Below, piece after piece: positions 16,384-24,672 of a DNA stretch of 64,000 nt. Position numbers and translations under genes: made by a program. The notes under the pieces are model-generated. The model ran no database searches, was not told the DNA's origin, and was given only the letters and a program-made list of their open reading frames with translations. Location: NCBI GenBank assembly GCA_023417935.1, contig JAEZDY010000042.1:186001-250000 (forward strand), written 5' to 3'. Each line of letters starts with the position of its first letter. Position 1 is the first letter of the stretch. This stretch comes from Bacteroidota bacterium (GTDB lineage Bacteria; Bacteroidota; Bacteroidia; Bacteroidales; Lentimicrobiaceae).

Positions 16384-18813
16384 TTATAACTTGATGGTTA
16401 GTCCGGCATTCAGATTGATACCAGCTTGTGGGAAATAGCCATCTAATTTGTTGTATTCACCTTCAGTGTAATAGCGGTAAACCCATGCATTGGTTTCATA
16501 TTCGTGATTAAAGATGTTGTTTACAGCAATGTTAAGGACTACTTCTTTAACAAACTTTGGTTTAATGGAATAACCTACCCTCAGATTATTTACAAAATAA
16601 GGATCAAGGCTACGGTCAACAGATGATGTGTTATCAATATATTGCCTTGATACATATTTTCCATCAAATGAAGTAGTTAATCCCATAACAGGGTTCCATA
16701 ATATTTCAAATCCCGCAACAGCGTTAGGTGAGAAAGCCAGATTTGTTTTGTCTATTGCATTTGTCTCTTGTCCCCAGGTATCCCAATTGTCAACTTTTTC
16801 AGTAAATCCAATGATCTTGTTTGATGAGATAGCAGCATTCATTGCAATTGAGAGGCTCTTGAGAACATTGTGTCTTCCTGAAAGTTCTAACCCCATTCTA
16901 TATGATTCATCAACGTTAGTCATTACAGGCGAGCCAACATCATTGATCTCACCGGTTAATATAAGCTGGTCGTTATAATACATATAGTAAGCATTTGCAT
17001 TTATGCCAGTTCCGTTTTTCTTATATTGATACCCTGCTTCATAATCATACAATCTTTCTGCTAAAGGTTCATCTTTTGAAGGGTCAGCGCTTGTGAAATT
17101 ATCCCTGTTAGGTTCACGGTGACCAACAGCAAAGCTCATGTATAGGCTGCCATTTGAATGAAGATCAAAAAATGCTCCTGCCTTTGGATTAAAGAATAGG
17201 AAATCATGCTCCTGGGTGATATCGCGCAAATCATCATCAATTCCGGTAATGCTGTAATTTAGTGACCGTAATTGTAAATCACCATACAAGCTCAATCGGC
17301 TGGTTGTTTGGTGAATAGCCTTGAGATAGACATTAAGGTCTTTTTTGTCGCCGGTTCCAAAGTACCACTGATAATCATGACCTATATTATGAGGGAATTC
17401 AGCCCATATGATTCTGCCAAAATGATCTCCTTCATAAATGTTTCCTGAACTACCTAGAGTCAACTGAAGCCTGTTTACCGGATGATAATTAATTGACATT
17501 GTGTAACCATAAAAGTGGTTGTCAAGATGTTTGCGCCTTATCAGGTCAGTTTCAAGATTAGGCATGATAATTACTGTATCGGGATTTGGATTAATGACTG
17601 AACTTTCAACACCATAATCACTTAGATCCTGCTCTTCCTTATATTGTTCATAGTATCCTCTTCCACGGGTATAGTGGAGTGCAAAATTGGCAGTAGTTTT
17701 TTTACTGAAACGTTGGGCTAAAATAAGTTGGTAATGGTCCTGCTGATAGTTGTCGGTTTCATTGTCATAGTAGCTTAGGTTGCCATTTCTGTCAGTATAT
17801 TGTCCCATCACATTCAAGGTTCTCTGTGAATCAAGCAGGTAGGAGGGAACCCCTTCCCATGCCTGATAGGTCTTCTCAAATCCTGAGAATACATTCATCT
17901 TCAGGATAGTATTTGTGCCATAGTATCCGGATGAAACATAAAACGACTTTAAGTCGGCACTGGCTCTGTCAACATAACCATCTGAAGATAATTTAGATAA
18001 GCGAGCATCAACCGCCCACTTGCCGTTCATCATGCCGGTACCGGCCGATACTGAGTGCTGAAATGTATTGAATGAACCATATCCATTGGTAATTTCACCA
18101 TAAGCTACAGGTGAAGGAGGAGCTGTCTGTAAATTCACACTTGCACCAAATGCTGCTGCCCCGTTAGTTGATGAACCAACTCCACGTTGCACCTGTAAAC
18201 TTGATACTGAAGAAGCAAAATCGGGCATATTGACCCAGAACACACCGTGTGATTCAGCATCGTTTAAAGGGATTCCGTTAACTGTAATGTTGATCCTGTT
18301 CATATCAGTTCCCCTGATGCGGAAGGATGTATAACCTACACCTGCACCTGCGTCAGATGTTGTAACAGTTGCAGGCAGGTGTTCAAGCAGAAATGGCATG
18401 TCACGTCCCTGATCAAGTCTTTCAATTGCTTCTTTTTGAAGTGAGGAGGCAGTCACAGGCGTTTTTTCACCGGCGCGGGTTGATTCAATAATAGCTTCTT
18501 CTGTAATAGTTAATGGAGCTTCTTCCATGTTGATCATCATGGTTCGGCTCTCTACAAGAGTGATGTCACTTAACCAATCTGTGTAACCCATGTAAGTGAT
18601 CTTCATTTTGTAGTCACCTTCTTTCAAACCGAAAATTTCGAAAATTCCATCAGGTCTTGTGATGGCAACTTTCATGTTGTTATTGATACTCACATGCGCC
18701 CCGGCAAGTGGTGCGGCAGTGTTGGCATCAATAATTCTTCCTTTGATGTTGATTTGAGCTGATAGTAGTAATGGAAGCAAAACTGGTAAAACCAGCAGAA
18801 GTCTTTTAATCAT
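16384..18813 (-). CDS. omr1: TonB-dependent receptor under TPP riboswitch control (thiamin uptake)
   Basis: Outer-membrane receptor of 809 residues: signal peptide 1-19 (ending LLSAQ), carboxypeptidase-regulatory-like domain about 20-105, plug domain about 115-240 (SFRIRGTDMNRINITVNGIP, GVGSSTNGAAAFGASVNLQT), then a beta-barrel. The 5' leader carries a complete TPP riboswitch, so the gene is switched by thiamin pyrophosphate. That matches the Omr1 outer-membrane transporters predicted for thiamin or its precursors in Bacteroidetes (comparative genomics of the THI element). No pnuT or thi gene follows; a terminator stands 53 bases after the stop, so it is a single-gene transcript. Substrate is inferred from regulation. 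Confidence 0.92.
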   Translation of the reverse strand: MIKRLLLVLPVLLPLLLSAQINIKGRIIDANTAAPLAGAHVSINNNMKVAITRPDGIFEIFGLKEGDYKMKITYMGYTDWLSDITLVESRTMMINMEEAPLTITEEAIIESTRAGEKTPVTASSLQKEAIERLDQGRDMPFLLEHLPATVTTSDAGAGVGYTSFRIRGTDMNRINITVNGIPLNDAESHGVFWVNMPDFASSVSSLQVQRGVGSSTNGAAAFGASVNLQTAPPSPVAYGEITNGYGSFNTFQHSVSAGTGMMNGKWAVDARLSKLSSDGYVDRASADLKSFYVSSGYYGTNTILKMNVFSGFEKTYQAWEGVPSYLLDSQRTLNVMGQYTDRNGNLSYYDNETDNYQQDHYQLILAQRFSKKTTANFALHYTRGRGYYEQYKEEQDLSDYGVESSVINPNPDTVIIMPNLETDLIRRKHLDNHFYGYTMSINYHPVNRLQLTLGSSGNIYEGDHFGRIIWAEFPHNIGHDYQWYFGTGDKKDLNVYLKAIHQTTSRLSLYGDLQLRSLNYSITGIDDDLRDITQEHDFLFFNPKAGAFFDLHSNGSLYMSFAVGHREPNRDNFTSADPSKDEPLAERLYDYEAGYQYKKNGTGINANAYYMYYNDQLILTGEINDVGSPVMTNVDESYRMGLELSGRHNVLKSLSIAMNAAISSNKIIGFTEKVDNWDTWGQETNAIDKTNLAFSPNAVAGFEILWNPVMGLTTSFDGKYVSRQYIDNTSSVDRSLDPYFVNNLRVGYSIKPKFVKEVVLNIAVNNIFNHEYETNAWVYRYYTEGEYNKLDGYFPQAGINLNAGLTIKL

Positions 18814-18840
18814 TTTGATTCTATTTTTAGATTAAACTCT

Positions 18841-18869
18841 GGATGATTTAAAGGGGTCTTTAAATATCC
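18841..18869 (-). promoter_or_regulatory. Hairpin in the expression platform of the TPP riboswitch
   Basis: Between aptamer and start codon there is a 12-bp stem with one bulged base (GGAT/ATCC plus ATTTAAAG/CTTTAAAT) around a 4-base loop. No U-run follows, and it ends 27 bases before the ATG, so control of translation start is more likely than termination. Inference. Confidence 0.5.
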
Positions 18870-18885
18870 GTAATAAAGTTTTCTC

Positions 18886-18966
18886 TGCAATCCCTTCGCC
18901 GGCATTACCCGGAGCAGGTTCAATGAGTATGATCTCAGCCCTTTATTTTTAGGCACCCCAATAGGA
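18886..18966 (-). ncRNA. TPP riboswitch aptamer (THI element)
   Basis: On the minus strand the conserved blocks come in the right order: GGGGTGCC (18952-18959 region), GGCTGAGATCATAC, TGAACCTGCTCCGGGTAATG, CCGGCGAAGGGA. These are the thi-box pyrimidine and pyrophosphate helices of the TPP aptamer. It starts a few bases after the predicted transcription start and ends about 70 bases before the receptor ATG. The match is strong enough to call without a covariance search. Confidence 0.96.
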
Positions 18967-18974
18967 AATCGGTG

Positions 18975-19006
18975 CAAAGGTACAAAACAATATTATAATT
19001 TTGCAA
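18975..19006 (-). promoter_or_regulatory. Promoter of the TPP-regulated receptor
   Basis: Minus strand TTG (19004-19006), 21 bases, then TACCTTTG (18975-18982): both boxes of the Bacteroidetes sigma factor consensus at correct spacing. It would start transcription just at the riboswitch 5' end. On the plus strand TAATTTTG (18996-19003) may serve the divergent lipoprotein gene, so the two promoters would overlap. Confidence 0.8.
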
Positions 19007-19034
19007 CCGTTTAAATTGAAAATGAATAATCTAA

Positions 19035-19406
19035 ATGAATAAGTATCTATACATAATTGGAGTTGTATTGCTTGTTTTGGGTGGATGCAATAAGGAAAAG
19101 TTTCCTGATGAGTTCAGTGTTTATGGTACCTGGAAGGAATTGACGACTGATTCGATTCGAACGGAAATTGAGTTCAAAAGCCGGAACTATCTTGAATTGC
19201 AATTACGTGGAGACACTTTAAGAGAATACAGGTATTTACTTAATAAACCCAATGAACTTGAAATTTTCGAGGAAAGTGAGTACCCTTCAGGCAGGAGAAC
19301 AATTCATAAGATAACATATAATAACTCCGAAGAACAGATGACTATATATGGACTATATCCGGTTAGTTCCGGTGATCCGTCATATACGGTTTTTGTTCGG
19401 CGGTAA
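19035..19406 (+). CDS. Small hypothetical lipoprotein
   Basis: 123 residues with a lipoprotein signal peptide: MNKYLYIIGVVLLVLGGC, lipobox LGGC with Cys18 as the lipidated residue. The mature part (VYGTWKELTTDSIRTEIEF, then LELQLRGDTLREYRYLL) looks like a small beta-barrel of lipocalin-like type, as seen in many short Bacteroidetes lipoproteins, but I cannot name a family. It starts 29 bases from the divergent TPP promoter region and is 67 bases upstream of aroQ, so the two may share a transcript. Confidence 0.75.
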   Translation: MNKYLYIIGVVLLVLGGCNKEKFPDEFSVYGTWKELTTDSIRTEIEFKSRNYLELQLRGDTLREYRYLLNKPNELEIFEESEYPSGRRTIHKITYNNSEEQMTIYGLYPVSSGDPSYTVFVRR

Positions 19407-19473
19407 ATTAGCGCAGGTAGATTATGCTATTTTGCCAGTATTTATTCACGTATAGTTAAAGAAGGGTTTTGTC

Positions 19474-19902
19474 ATGGAAAAGAAAAAAGTAACCATCATT
19501 AACGGTCCTAACATGAATCTTACCGGCATTAGGGAGAAGCACATTTATGGTGATCAATCTTTTGATACTCTGCTCCGGGAACTTGCACATGAGTTTCCAG
19601 ATATTGAGCTGGAGTATTTCCAAAGTAATATTGAAGGTGAGATCATAAGTAAGATCCAGGAAACAGGCTTTCTATCCGACGGGATCATTCTGAATGCTGG
19701 TGGTTATTCGCACACTTCAGTGGCTATTGCCGATGCAGTGAAGGCTATTAACAGCCCGGTTGTGGAAGTGCATATGAGTAACATCTGGGCACGTGAATCA
19801 TACAGGCATACATCGTACATTTCGCCTTTTGCAAAAGGTGTTATTGCAGGGTTTGGACTAGATTCTTATCGACTTGCGATTCTGAGTTTGTTGAAGAATT
19901 AA
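19474..19902 (+). CDS. aroQ: Type II 3-dehydroquinate dehydratase
   Basis: Third step of the shikimate pathway: dehydration of 3-dehydroquinate to 3-dehydroshikimate. The 142-residue protein has the type II pattern: INGPNMNLTGIREKHIYG (catalytic Tyr of the flexible lid), ILNAGGYSHTSVAIADA, VVEVHMSNIWARESYRHTSY (catalytic His and substrate-binding Arg) and GVIAGFGLDSYRLA. Length is normal. No other aro gene is nearby. Confidence 0.96.
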   Translation: MEKKKVTIINGPNMNLTGIREKHIYGDQSFDTLLRELAHEFPDIELEYFQSNIEGEIISKIQETGFLSDGIILNAGGYSHTSVAIADAVKAINSPVVEVHMSNIWARESYRHTSYISPFAKGVIAGFGLDSYRLAILSLLKN

Positions 19903-19915
19903 TCTTCATGTGTTG

Positions 19916-20236
19916 TTATGCCCTCGAGGTAACTTTTAAACCTATTATTCCGCCTACGATCATTATTACGAACAATATTCTAATGATATCTTTTGATTCA
20001 CCAAATACCAATATACCGTATATAACCGCACCAATAGCGCCAATGCCTGTCCAAACGGTGTAAGCTGTTCCTAATGGTAAAGTTTTCAATGAAACGGCGA
20101 GGAGATAGATGCTGATTGCCATAGCAACAACAGTTACAACAGACGGCCATAGGCGGGTGAATCCTTCTGAATACTTGAGCGCTACAGCCCAGGCTGTTTC
20201 AAACAGTCCTGCTATGATTAGGTAGAACCATGCCAT
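19916..20236 (-). CDS. SMR-family transporter, Gdx/SugE-like (guanidinium exporter type)
   Basis: Small four-helix transporter of 106 residues from the ATG at 20236 (MAWFYLIIAGLFETAWAVAL); an ATG eight codons further upstream is also open. The essential membrane glutamate is in GLFETAW. The WAVALKYSEGFTRLWPS stretch and TAYTVWTGIGAIGAVIYGI resemble Gdx (SugE) rather than EmrE, so proton-coupled guanidinium export is the better call. Its start lies inside the 3' end of the glycosyltransferase gene (38-base overlap), so it has no separate leader and cannot carry its own guanidine riboswitch. Confidence 0.87.
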   Translation of the reverse strand: MAWFYLIIAGLFETAWAVALKYSEGFTRLWPSVVTVVAMAISIYLLAVSLKTLPLGTAYTVWTGIGAIGAVIYGILVFGESKDIIRILFVIMIVGGIIGLKVTSRA

Positions 20237-21254
20237 CAGTTGTAAATTTTTTTTTATCAATTTCCGAAAACTTCTTTACGCCCTTTAAGAAATGGTCAAT
20301 TACGATATTGCCAATGTAAACCTGTGAAACATCACGGTGCTTAATTAGTCCGCGTTTATGCTTATGCTTAGCGAACCTGCGGTAGAAGCTCATATGAGCT
20401 CTAACAACAGCCCAAAAGTCATCAAAACCACCATCAAACAGGAACTTAAATGCTGCGATTCCATCGAGCACCAGCCGCGAAGCAAAAACAAAAACAAGCC
20501 TTTCAGAAGGGAGATTCTTGTAAAGCATTGTAATATTGTTGCGCATGTTTAGGTAAGTTTTGAAGGAAGATTTTTTAGGCAAAGTTCCACCTCCAACATG
20601 ATAAACTACTGAATCAGGGCAAACCATTATTTTATATCCTAAATGCTTCATCCGCCAGCAGAAGTCAATCTCTTCCATGTGTGCAAAAAAGTCTTCGTCA
20701 AAACCACCATATTTCCTGAAAAGATCTGCTCTAACGAATAAGCAGGCGCCAGTGGCCCAGAAAACCTCACGTGTGTCATTATATTGTCCCAAATCCTTCT
20801 CTATGCGCTGAAAAAGGCGTCCGCGACAAAAAGGATACCCAAACTCATCGATAAAACCGCCCGCTGCTCCTGCATATTCAAAATGTTCGGGTGAATGATA
20901 CGACTTTATTAATGGTTGACATGCAGCAATTGAAGGATCATTATCCATAAGTTCAATGATAGGATTTATCCAGCCTTCAGTAACTTCAATATCAGAATTA
21001 AGAAGAATATAATACTCGGCTTCAACATGAGCCAAGGCGTCATTGTACCCTTTTGCAAAACCTCCGTTGGTTTCGTTCTGGATAATCTCAACATCAGGAA
21101 ACTCCCTCCTGAGCATTGCTACTGAATCATCATGTGAGTTATTGTCGGCAACAATGATACGGGTATCAGACGAATTATATTGCAATACTGATGGAAGGAA
21201 CTTCTTTAGGAAGTTTCTGCCGTTCCAGTTTAAAATAACAATTGCAATTCGCAC
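20199..21254 (-). CDS. Family 2 glycosyltransferase
   Basis: 351 residues, GT-A fold. VILNWNGRNFLKKFLPSVLQ starts the domain, IIVADNNSHDDSV and ETNGGFAKGYNDAL follow, and ILLNSDIEV holds the metal-binding Asp. Further on, WATGACLFVRADLFRKYGGF and FFAHMEEIDFCWRMKHLGY are typical of the rhamnosyltransferase-like GT2 group. The C-terminal third is an amphipathic, possibly membrane-associated region. The acceptor is unknown: probably cell-surface polysaccharide. Only the SMR gene is linked; no polysaccharide cluster is present. A lone -7 element (TATGTTTG, minus strand, 21294-21301) stands 40 bases upstream. Confidence 0.9.
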   Translation of the reverse strand: MRIAIVILNWNGRNFLKKFLPSVLQYNSSDTRIIVADNNSHDDSVAMLRREFPDVEIIQNETNGGFAKGYNDALAHVEAEYYILLNSDIEVTEGWINPIIELMDNDPSIAACQPLIKSYHSPEHFEYAGAAGGFIDEFGYPFCRGRLFQRIEKDLGQYNDTREVFWATGACLFVRADLFRKYGGFDEDFFAHMEEIDFCWRMKHLGYKIMVCPDSVVYHVGGGTLPKKSSFKTYLNMRNNITMLYKNLPSERLVFVFASRLVLDGIAAFKFLFDGGFDDFWAVVRAHMSFYRRFAKHKHKRGLIKHRDVSQVYIGNIVIDHFLKGVKKFSEIDKKKFTTDGMVLPNHSRTV

Positions 21255-21435
21255 TTATATGATTTGTAAGGTCAATACTTTTGATATGGTCTGCAAACAT
21301 ACGACATATATGCTTAATACAGCCCGATTGTTCTCCTGATTTTTATGAAGTATAAGGTAATTATCAACTATTTTAAGCTGCTTTTGGGACTTAGGAATTA
21401 CTTCATATAAGTCAAAGCGCTTATCTATTTACTTG

Positions 21436-22920
21436 TTAATATGGGTTATTGTAAATAGTACCCGACCTGCTACGGTCTCTGCGTAATGTTTCACGGTCAG
21501 CATCATCAGTCCATATCTCTCTGTGGATCAAACCTTGCCAGTTGTAGTTTTGAATCTCCCCAACGGCATCTGAATGAACGAGGGTGTAGTCTCTGACACT
21601 CACTTCAGAGCTTACAAACACAAAACGTTTGTTGCGCTCTCTACCATTGTTCAAACTATAGTAATGCCATATCTGATATGGAACAGAGCCACGTCCCTGC
21701 ATTGTACCTGCATCAAAAGGCACATCCTGGATTGTACTAGGTTCCCCATATTTTAAATAAACGTATCCCATATCAGTATTATATCCTTTCTTAACCTGTG
21801 TGCCAAATGCCGCATTCACCTTTTTTACCTGTGCATTGTATGTTTCCCAGGCTTCTTTAGGCATTAAAGGATCTCTGCTTTCCCAGAATTTCTGGAAGTA
21901 TTGTTGCAGAGCCGATAAAGGGGCTGTTTTCGACTGGAAGTTTATAAATAGCTTTTCCATTTCGGTGGCAACAGGCATTAGCGACTGAATATATTCTCTT
22001 AAGGTATCAGCACTCATGATGGAGGTGCTGAATGCACTTGAAAGGTCAATAGATGTGTAATCCTGTGCAACTGCGTCCATTTCAGGATTTGAACGCTCAA
22101 AAAATGATGTTCCTGATGTGATTTCTGTATTTTGTTTATCACGTACACTGATAACAACATTATAATTGCCTGATGGCAACTTGCTAATGTCGAATTCGTT
22201 CAAAACTACCATCACTGGTTTTGAAGATTCCCTCTTTGTTTTAGCAAAGTCATTTAGTATTCTGCCATTTTCAAATGATTCCAGATAGTATGAAATAATG
22301 AATTTCTCTTCGCTTCCTTCTTTGTGACCTGGATTGTACACCTCAGCATAAAAGATGAGTTTATCCTTATCAGGTGAATAATAATTGTCAACCAGAGGAA
22401 CAAGGTCATACCCGCTTTTACTCAGTATATTTGCCTCATTGGTTTTTGTATATGAATTAACAAATTGAATAGTTGAAACAGTTGGTTTATCAACTGGAAA
22501 ATCAATTGTAAACGGATAATTGAGGGATTGTGCCTGTTTGTTTACATTATTATCGGCTATTGAAAGTTCGAGCACATAGTTGCCATTGGGTAAGCTAAAG
22601 CGCTGCTGGTCAATAAAGTTAACACCAACGCTTGAAGTATCAGCTATTTGATTACTTAACAACTCGTATTTTTTGAAATCTTTTATTGTAGAATCCTGCT
22701 TTATGATCATGGTAATCAGCACACTCCCTTGAAAAAGCCCTGAAGGAAGTTTATTATACACCAATGTATTGCCCATTATTTCAAGGTAAACCTCAACATA
22801 AGGTGTTTGCCCGGGCACATTAAACGTAGCATGAGAAAGGTAAGCTCCGATTCCTGGAGAGGAAAAAGTTTTCAGTGCAAAACTGAAAATCAAAGTGAGG
22901 ATGAAGATAAATTTTTTCAT
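21436..22920 (-). CDS. GWxTD domain-containing secreted protein
   Basis: 494 residues with a signal peptide (1-20). An N-terminal beta-rich half (residues 25-270) is followed by the GWxTD region: YFQKFWESRDPLMPKEAWE, then GYNTDMGYVYLKYGEPSTI at 379-397 and YQIWHYY. The family motif is Gly-Trp-x-Thr-Asp; here Tyr replaces Trp (GYNTD, 379-383). Function is unknown; GWxTD proteins are widespread in Bacteroidetes and Acidobacteria as exported proteins. It has its own promoter at 22996-23026, and no functional neighbour is apparent. Confidence 0.87.
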   Translation of the reverse strand: MKKFIFILTLIFSFALKTFSSPGIGAYLSHATFNVPGQTPYVEVYLEIMGNTLVYNKLPSGLFQGSVLITMIIKQDSTIKDFKKYELLSNQIADTSSVGVNFIDQQRFSLPNGNYVLELSIADNNVNKQAQSLNYPFTIDFPVDKPTVSTIQFVNSYTKTNEANILSKSGYDLVPLVDNYYSPDKDKLIFYAEVYNPGHKEGSEEKFIISYYLESFENGRILNDFAKTKRESSKPVMVVLNEFDISKLPSGNYNVVISVRDKQNTEITSGTSFFERSNPEMDAVAQDYTSIDLSSAFSTSIMSADTLREYIQSLMPVATEMEKLFINFQSKTAPLSALQQYFQKFWESRDPLMPKEAWETYNAQVKKVNAAFGTQVKKGYNTDMGYVYLKYGEPSTIQDVPFDAGTMQGRGSVPYQIWHYYSLNNGRERNKRFVFVSSEVSVRDYTLVHSDAVGEIQNYNWQGLIHREIWTDDADRETLRRDRSRSGTIYNNPY

Positions 22921-22995
22921 GGAGTTAAGATTGGTATGTTTTGCTGCTAACGTTATTTAAGCCGCAATTATCTTGCCAGTGTTACAGCCATATGT

Positions 22996-23026
22996 CAAAG
23001 GTACTAACATAGAAGGAAAAAAGCAA
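22996..23026 (-). promoter_or_regulatory. Promoter of the GWxTD gene
   Basis: Minus strand TTG (23024-23026), 20 bases, TACCTTTG (22996-23003): both consensus boxes. It lies 76 bases above the start codon, in the 169-base gap after the DUF116 gene. Confidence 0.75.
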
Positions 23027-23089
23027 GTACTGCGGTGAGTTTATGAAGTAGGTGCTTGAAGGTTCTTGTTACAGATGTGTAACGTATTA

Positions 23090-24247
23090 TTATAAGGTTT
23101 GAGCAACCAGCCTGTTTAATTCAGGAATATTGATTTCTGTGGCAATTCCCTTAGGATGCCAGTGTTTCTTACAACCACAAAAGTCGAGCACAACACATTG
23201 GGCAGGCACTCCATACCGTTTGAGTTCCCATCCTCCCCCAACTAGCGTAGTGAGGCATGCTGAAGCTACGATGCCCAGACTTTCATTGCGTTTTGAGGGA
23301 GACCATTGTGATAAGTCGGAAGCATGTGGTATAACGTATACCGTATAATTTTTCTTTTTGCCAGTTTCCCTGATAATGTTGACTCTGCAGGAGGGAGTGC
23401 AACCTTCACATTTCAAACCTCCGGCAACTCTTGTTGCTTTACATTCAGCTGCGGGTAGTTTTCTCATGCAACCCGGTAAAAGCACTGCTTTATGTTCAGT
23501 TGCCTCAAATTCTTTCCGAAAGGCGCGGTTCATAAGTTCTGCACCAATCATATTCAGATGATATTCAGCTTCTGAACGTGTACATGATATTCTATCCTCA
23601 CGCCAGCGATAACTTTTCTGCGAATACTTCAGGAAGGTATTAACGTTAGTTGTGTATTTACCTAATTCAAGCTTTGCGTTATCCTTAAACCAAAAGGTGA
23701 AACTTTCAATTTCAGCAAACATAGTAGCTATGTATCCTGCGTCCTTTGTGATCCAGAATTCTCTCCAGTTAATAAACCTAAGCGCTTCTTCCCTAAATTC
23801 ACCCGTAGCCATAAACCACTTATAAACGTGTTCCAATTGTTTGAGGTTGGGAGGGGGAGCAGGAATTTGACGGTAGCTGGTTTGTGGAAGTAAAAAAAGT
23901 GTTGTTAAGAGGCCTTTTATGTCATCAATATATGGCTTAAATCTTTGATGTTTCTTCCTCCATTCAGCCATGGATGAAAGCATACCAAAAGGAGCAAAAT
24001 TTACTTTTAGTGCTATATGGGCATATGTTTGCCAGAGAACACCAAAGCTAAGCAACTCAAGTAAGTACTCCTGCTCCTCCCTTATTTCTTCAATGTTATT
24101 GTTCTTAAGGAAACTGATGAACTCCCTGATCATAGGTTGGAGGGGTTCACTATTTAAAAGAACCTTGTTGGTAAAATCATGGATCGTTTGGTAATACTCA
24201 GTAGAGGTACCATCTTGATTCCTAAGAGAATAAGTAATTGGTTCCAT
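23090..24247 (-). CDS. DUF116 domain protein with a cysteine cluster
   Basis: 385 residues from the ATG at 24247; an upstream in-frame ATG at 24310 would add 21 poorly matching residues. The N-terminal 220 residues are helical and not recognised. The C-terminal DUF116 part holds many cysteines at 222, 260, 269, 280, 283, 287, 331, 351, 357 and 359 in motifs LPGCMRKLPAAECK, GLKCEGCTPSCRVN, YVIPHASDLSQW, GGGWELKRYGVPAQCVVLDF and CGCKKHW. The pattern suggests one or more iron-sulfur or zinc sites. The biochemical role of DUF116 is unknown to me. It is monocistronic here. Confidence 0.82.
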   Translation of the reverse strand: MEPITYSLRNQDGTSTEYYQTIHDFTNKVLLNSEPLQPMIREFISFLKNNNIEEIREEQEYLLELLSFGVLWQTYAHIALKVNFAPFGMLSSMAEWRKKHQRFKPYIDDIKGLLTTLFLLPQTSYRQIPAPPPNLKQLEHVYKWFMATGEFREEALRFINWREFWITKDAGYIATMFAEIESFTFWFKDNAKLELGKYTTNVNTFLKYSQKSYRWREDRISCTRSEAEYHLNMIGAELMNRAFRKEFEATEHKAVLLPGCMRKLPAAECKATRVAGGLKCEGCTPSCRVNIIRETGKKKNYTVYVIPHASDLSQWSPSKRNESLGIVASACLTTLVGGGWELKRYGVPAQCVVLDFCGCKKHWHPKGIATEINIPELNRLVAQTL

Positions 24248-24402
24248 GTTTTTAACTGAATTGTTTGGGGGCCGAAAATTACATATTTTATAAATACACG
24301 CAACATGCATATATTTTACTCTGTGTAATTTAAGAAGTTAAGTTAATTGAAATGCTAATGGTTGGGAATATCAATCGAATTTGAGTAAACTGTTCAAAAG
24401 AA

Positions 24403-24424
24403 AATGCCCTGCTGGCAGGGCATT
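24403..24424 (-). terminator. Terminator of tRNA-Ser
   Basis: Perfect 10-bp inverted repeat AATGCCCTGC / GCAGGGCATT with a 2-base centre, 12 bases past the tRNA 3' end. On the minus strand it is followed by TTCTTTTG, a U-rich tract. Confidence 0.8.
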
Positions 24425-24436
24425 AAAGAGATTTTG

Positions 24437-24521
24437 CGGAAAGAGAGGGATTCGAACCCCCGGACCCTTGCAGGTCAACGGTTTTCAAGACCGCCGCAAT
24501 CGACCACTCTGCCATCTTTCC
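24437..24521 (-). tRNA. tRNA-Ser (anticodon UGA)
   Basis: The 85-base class II tRNA folds fully: acceptor GGAAAGA / TCTTTCC with discriminator G, anticodon loop CTTGAAA giving TGA, a long variable arm, and the T-loop GGTTCGAATCC. It reads UCA codons. The 3' CCA is not encoded (CAA follows the discriminator). It stands alone, with its own terminator. Confidence 0.97.
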
Positions 24522-24672
24522 GGGGGCAAAATTACACTTTTTTTCGTTTGTGCAAGAAAAACTTTTACTGTAGCTGCATTTTTGTTTAACTCACAAAACT
24601 TCAGCTTCATAAGCTTGTTTATAACTAACCCATGCAGCACCTTTCAGTGTGCTCTAACAAAAAATTACAGCT

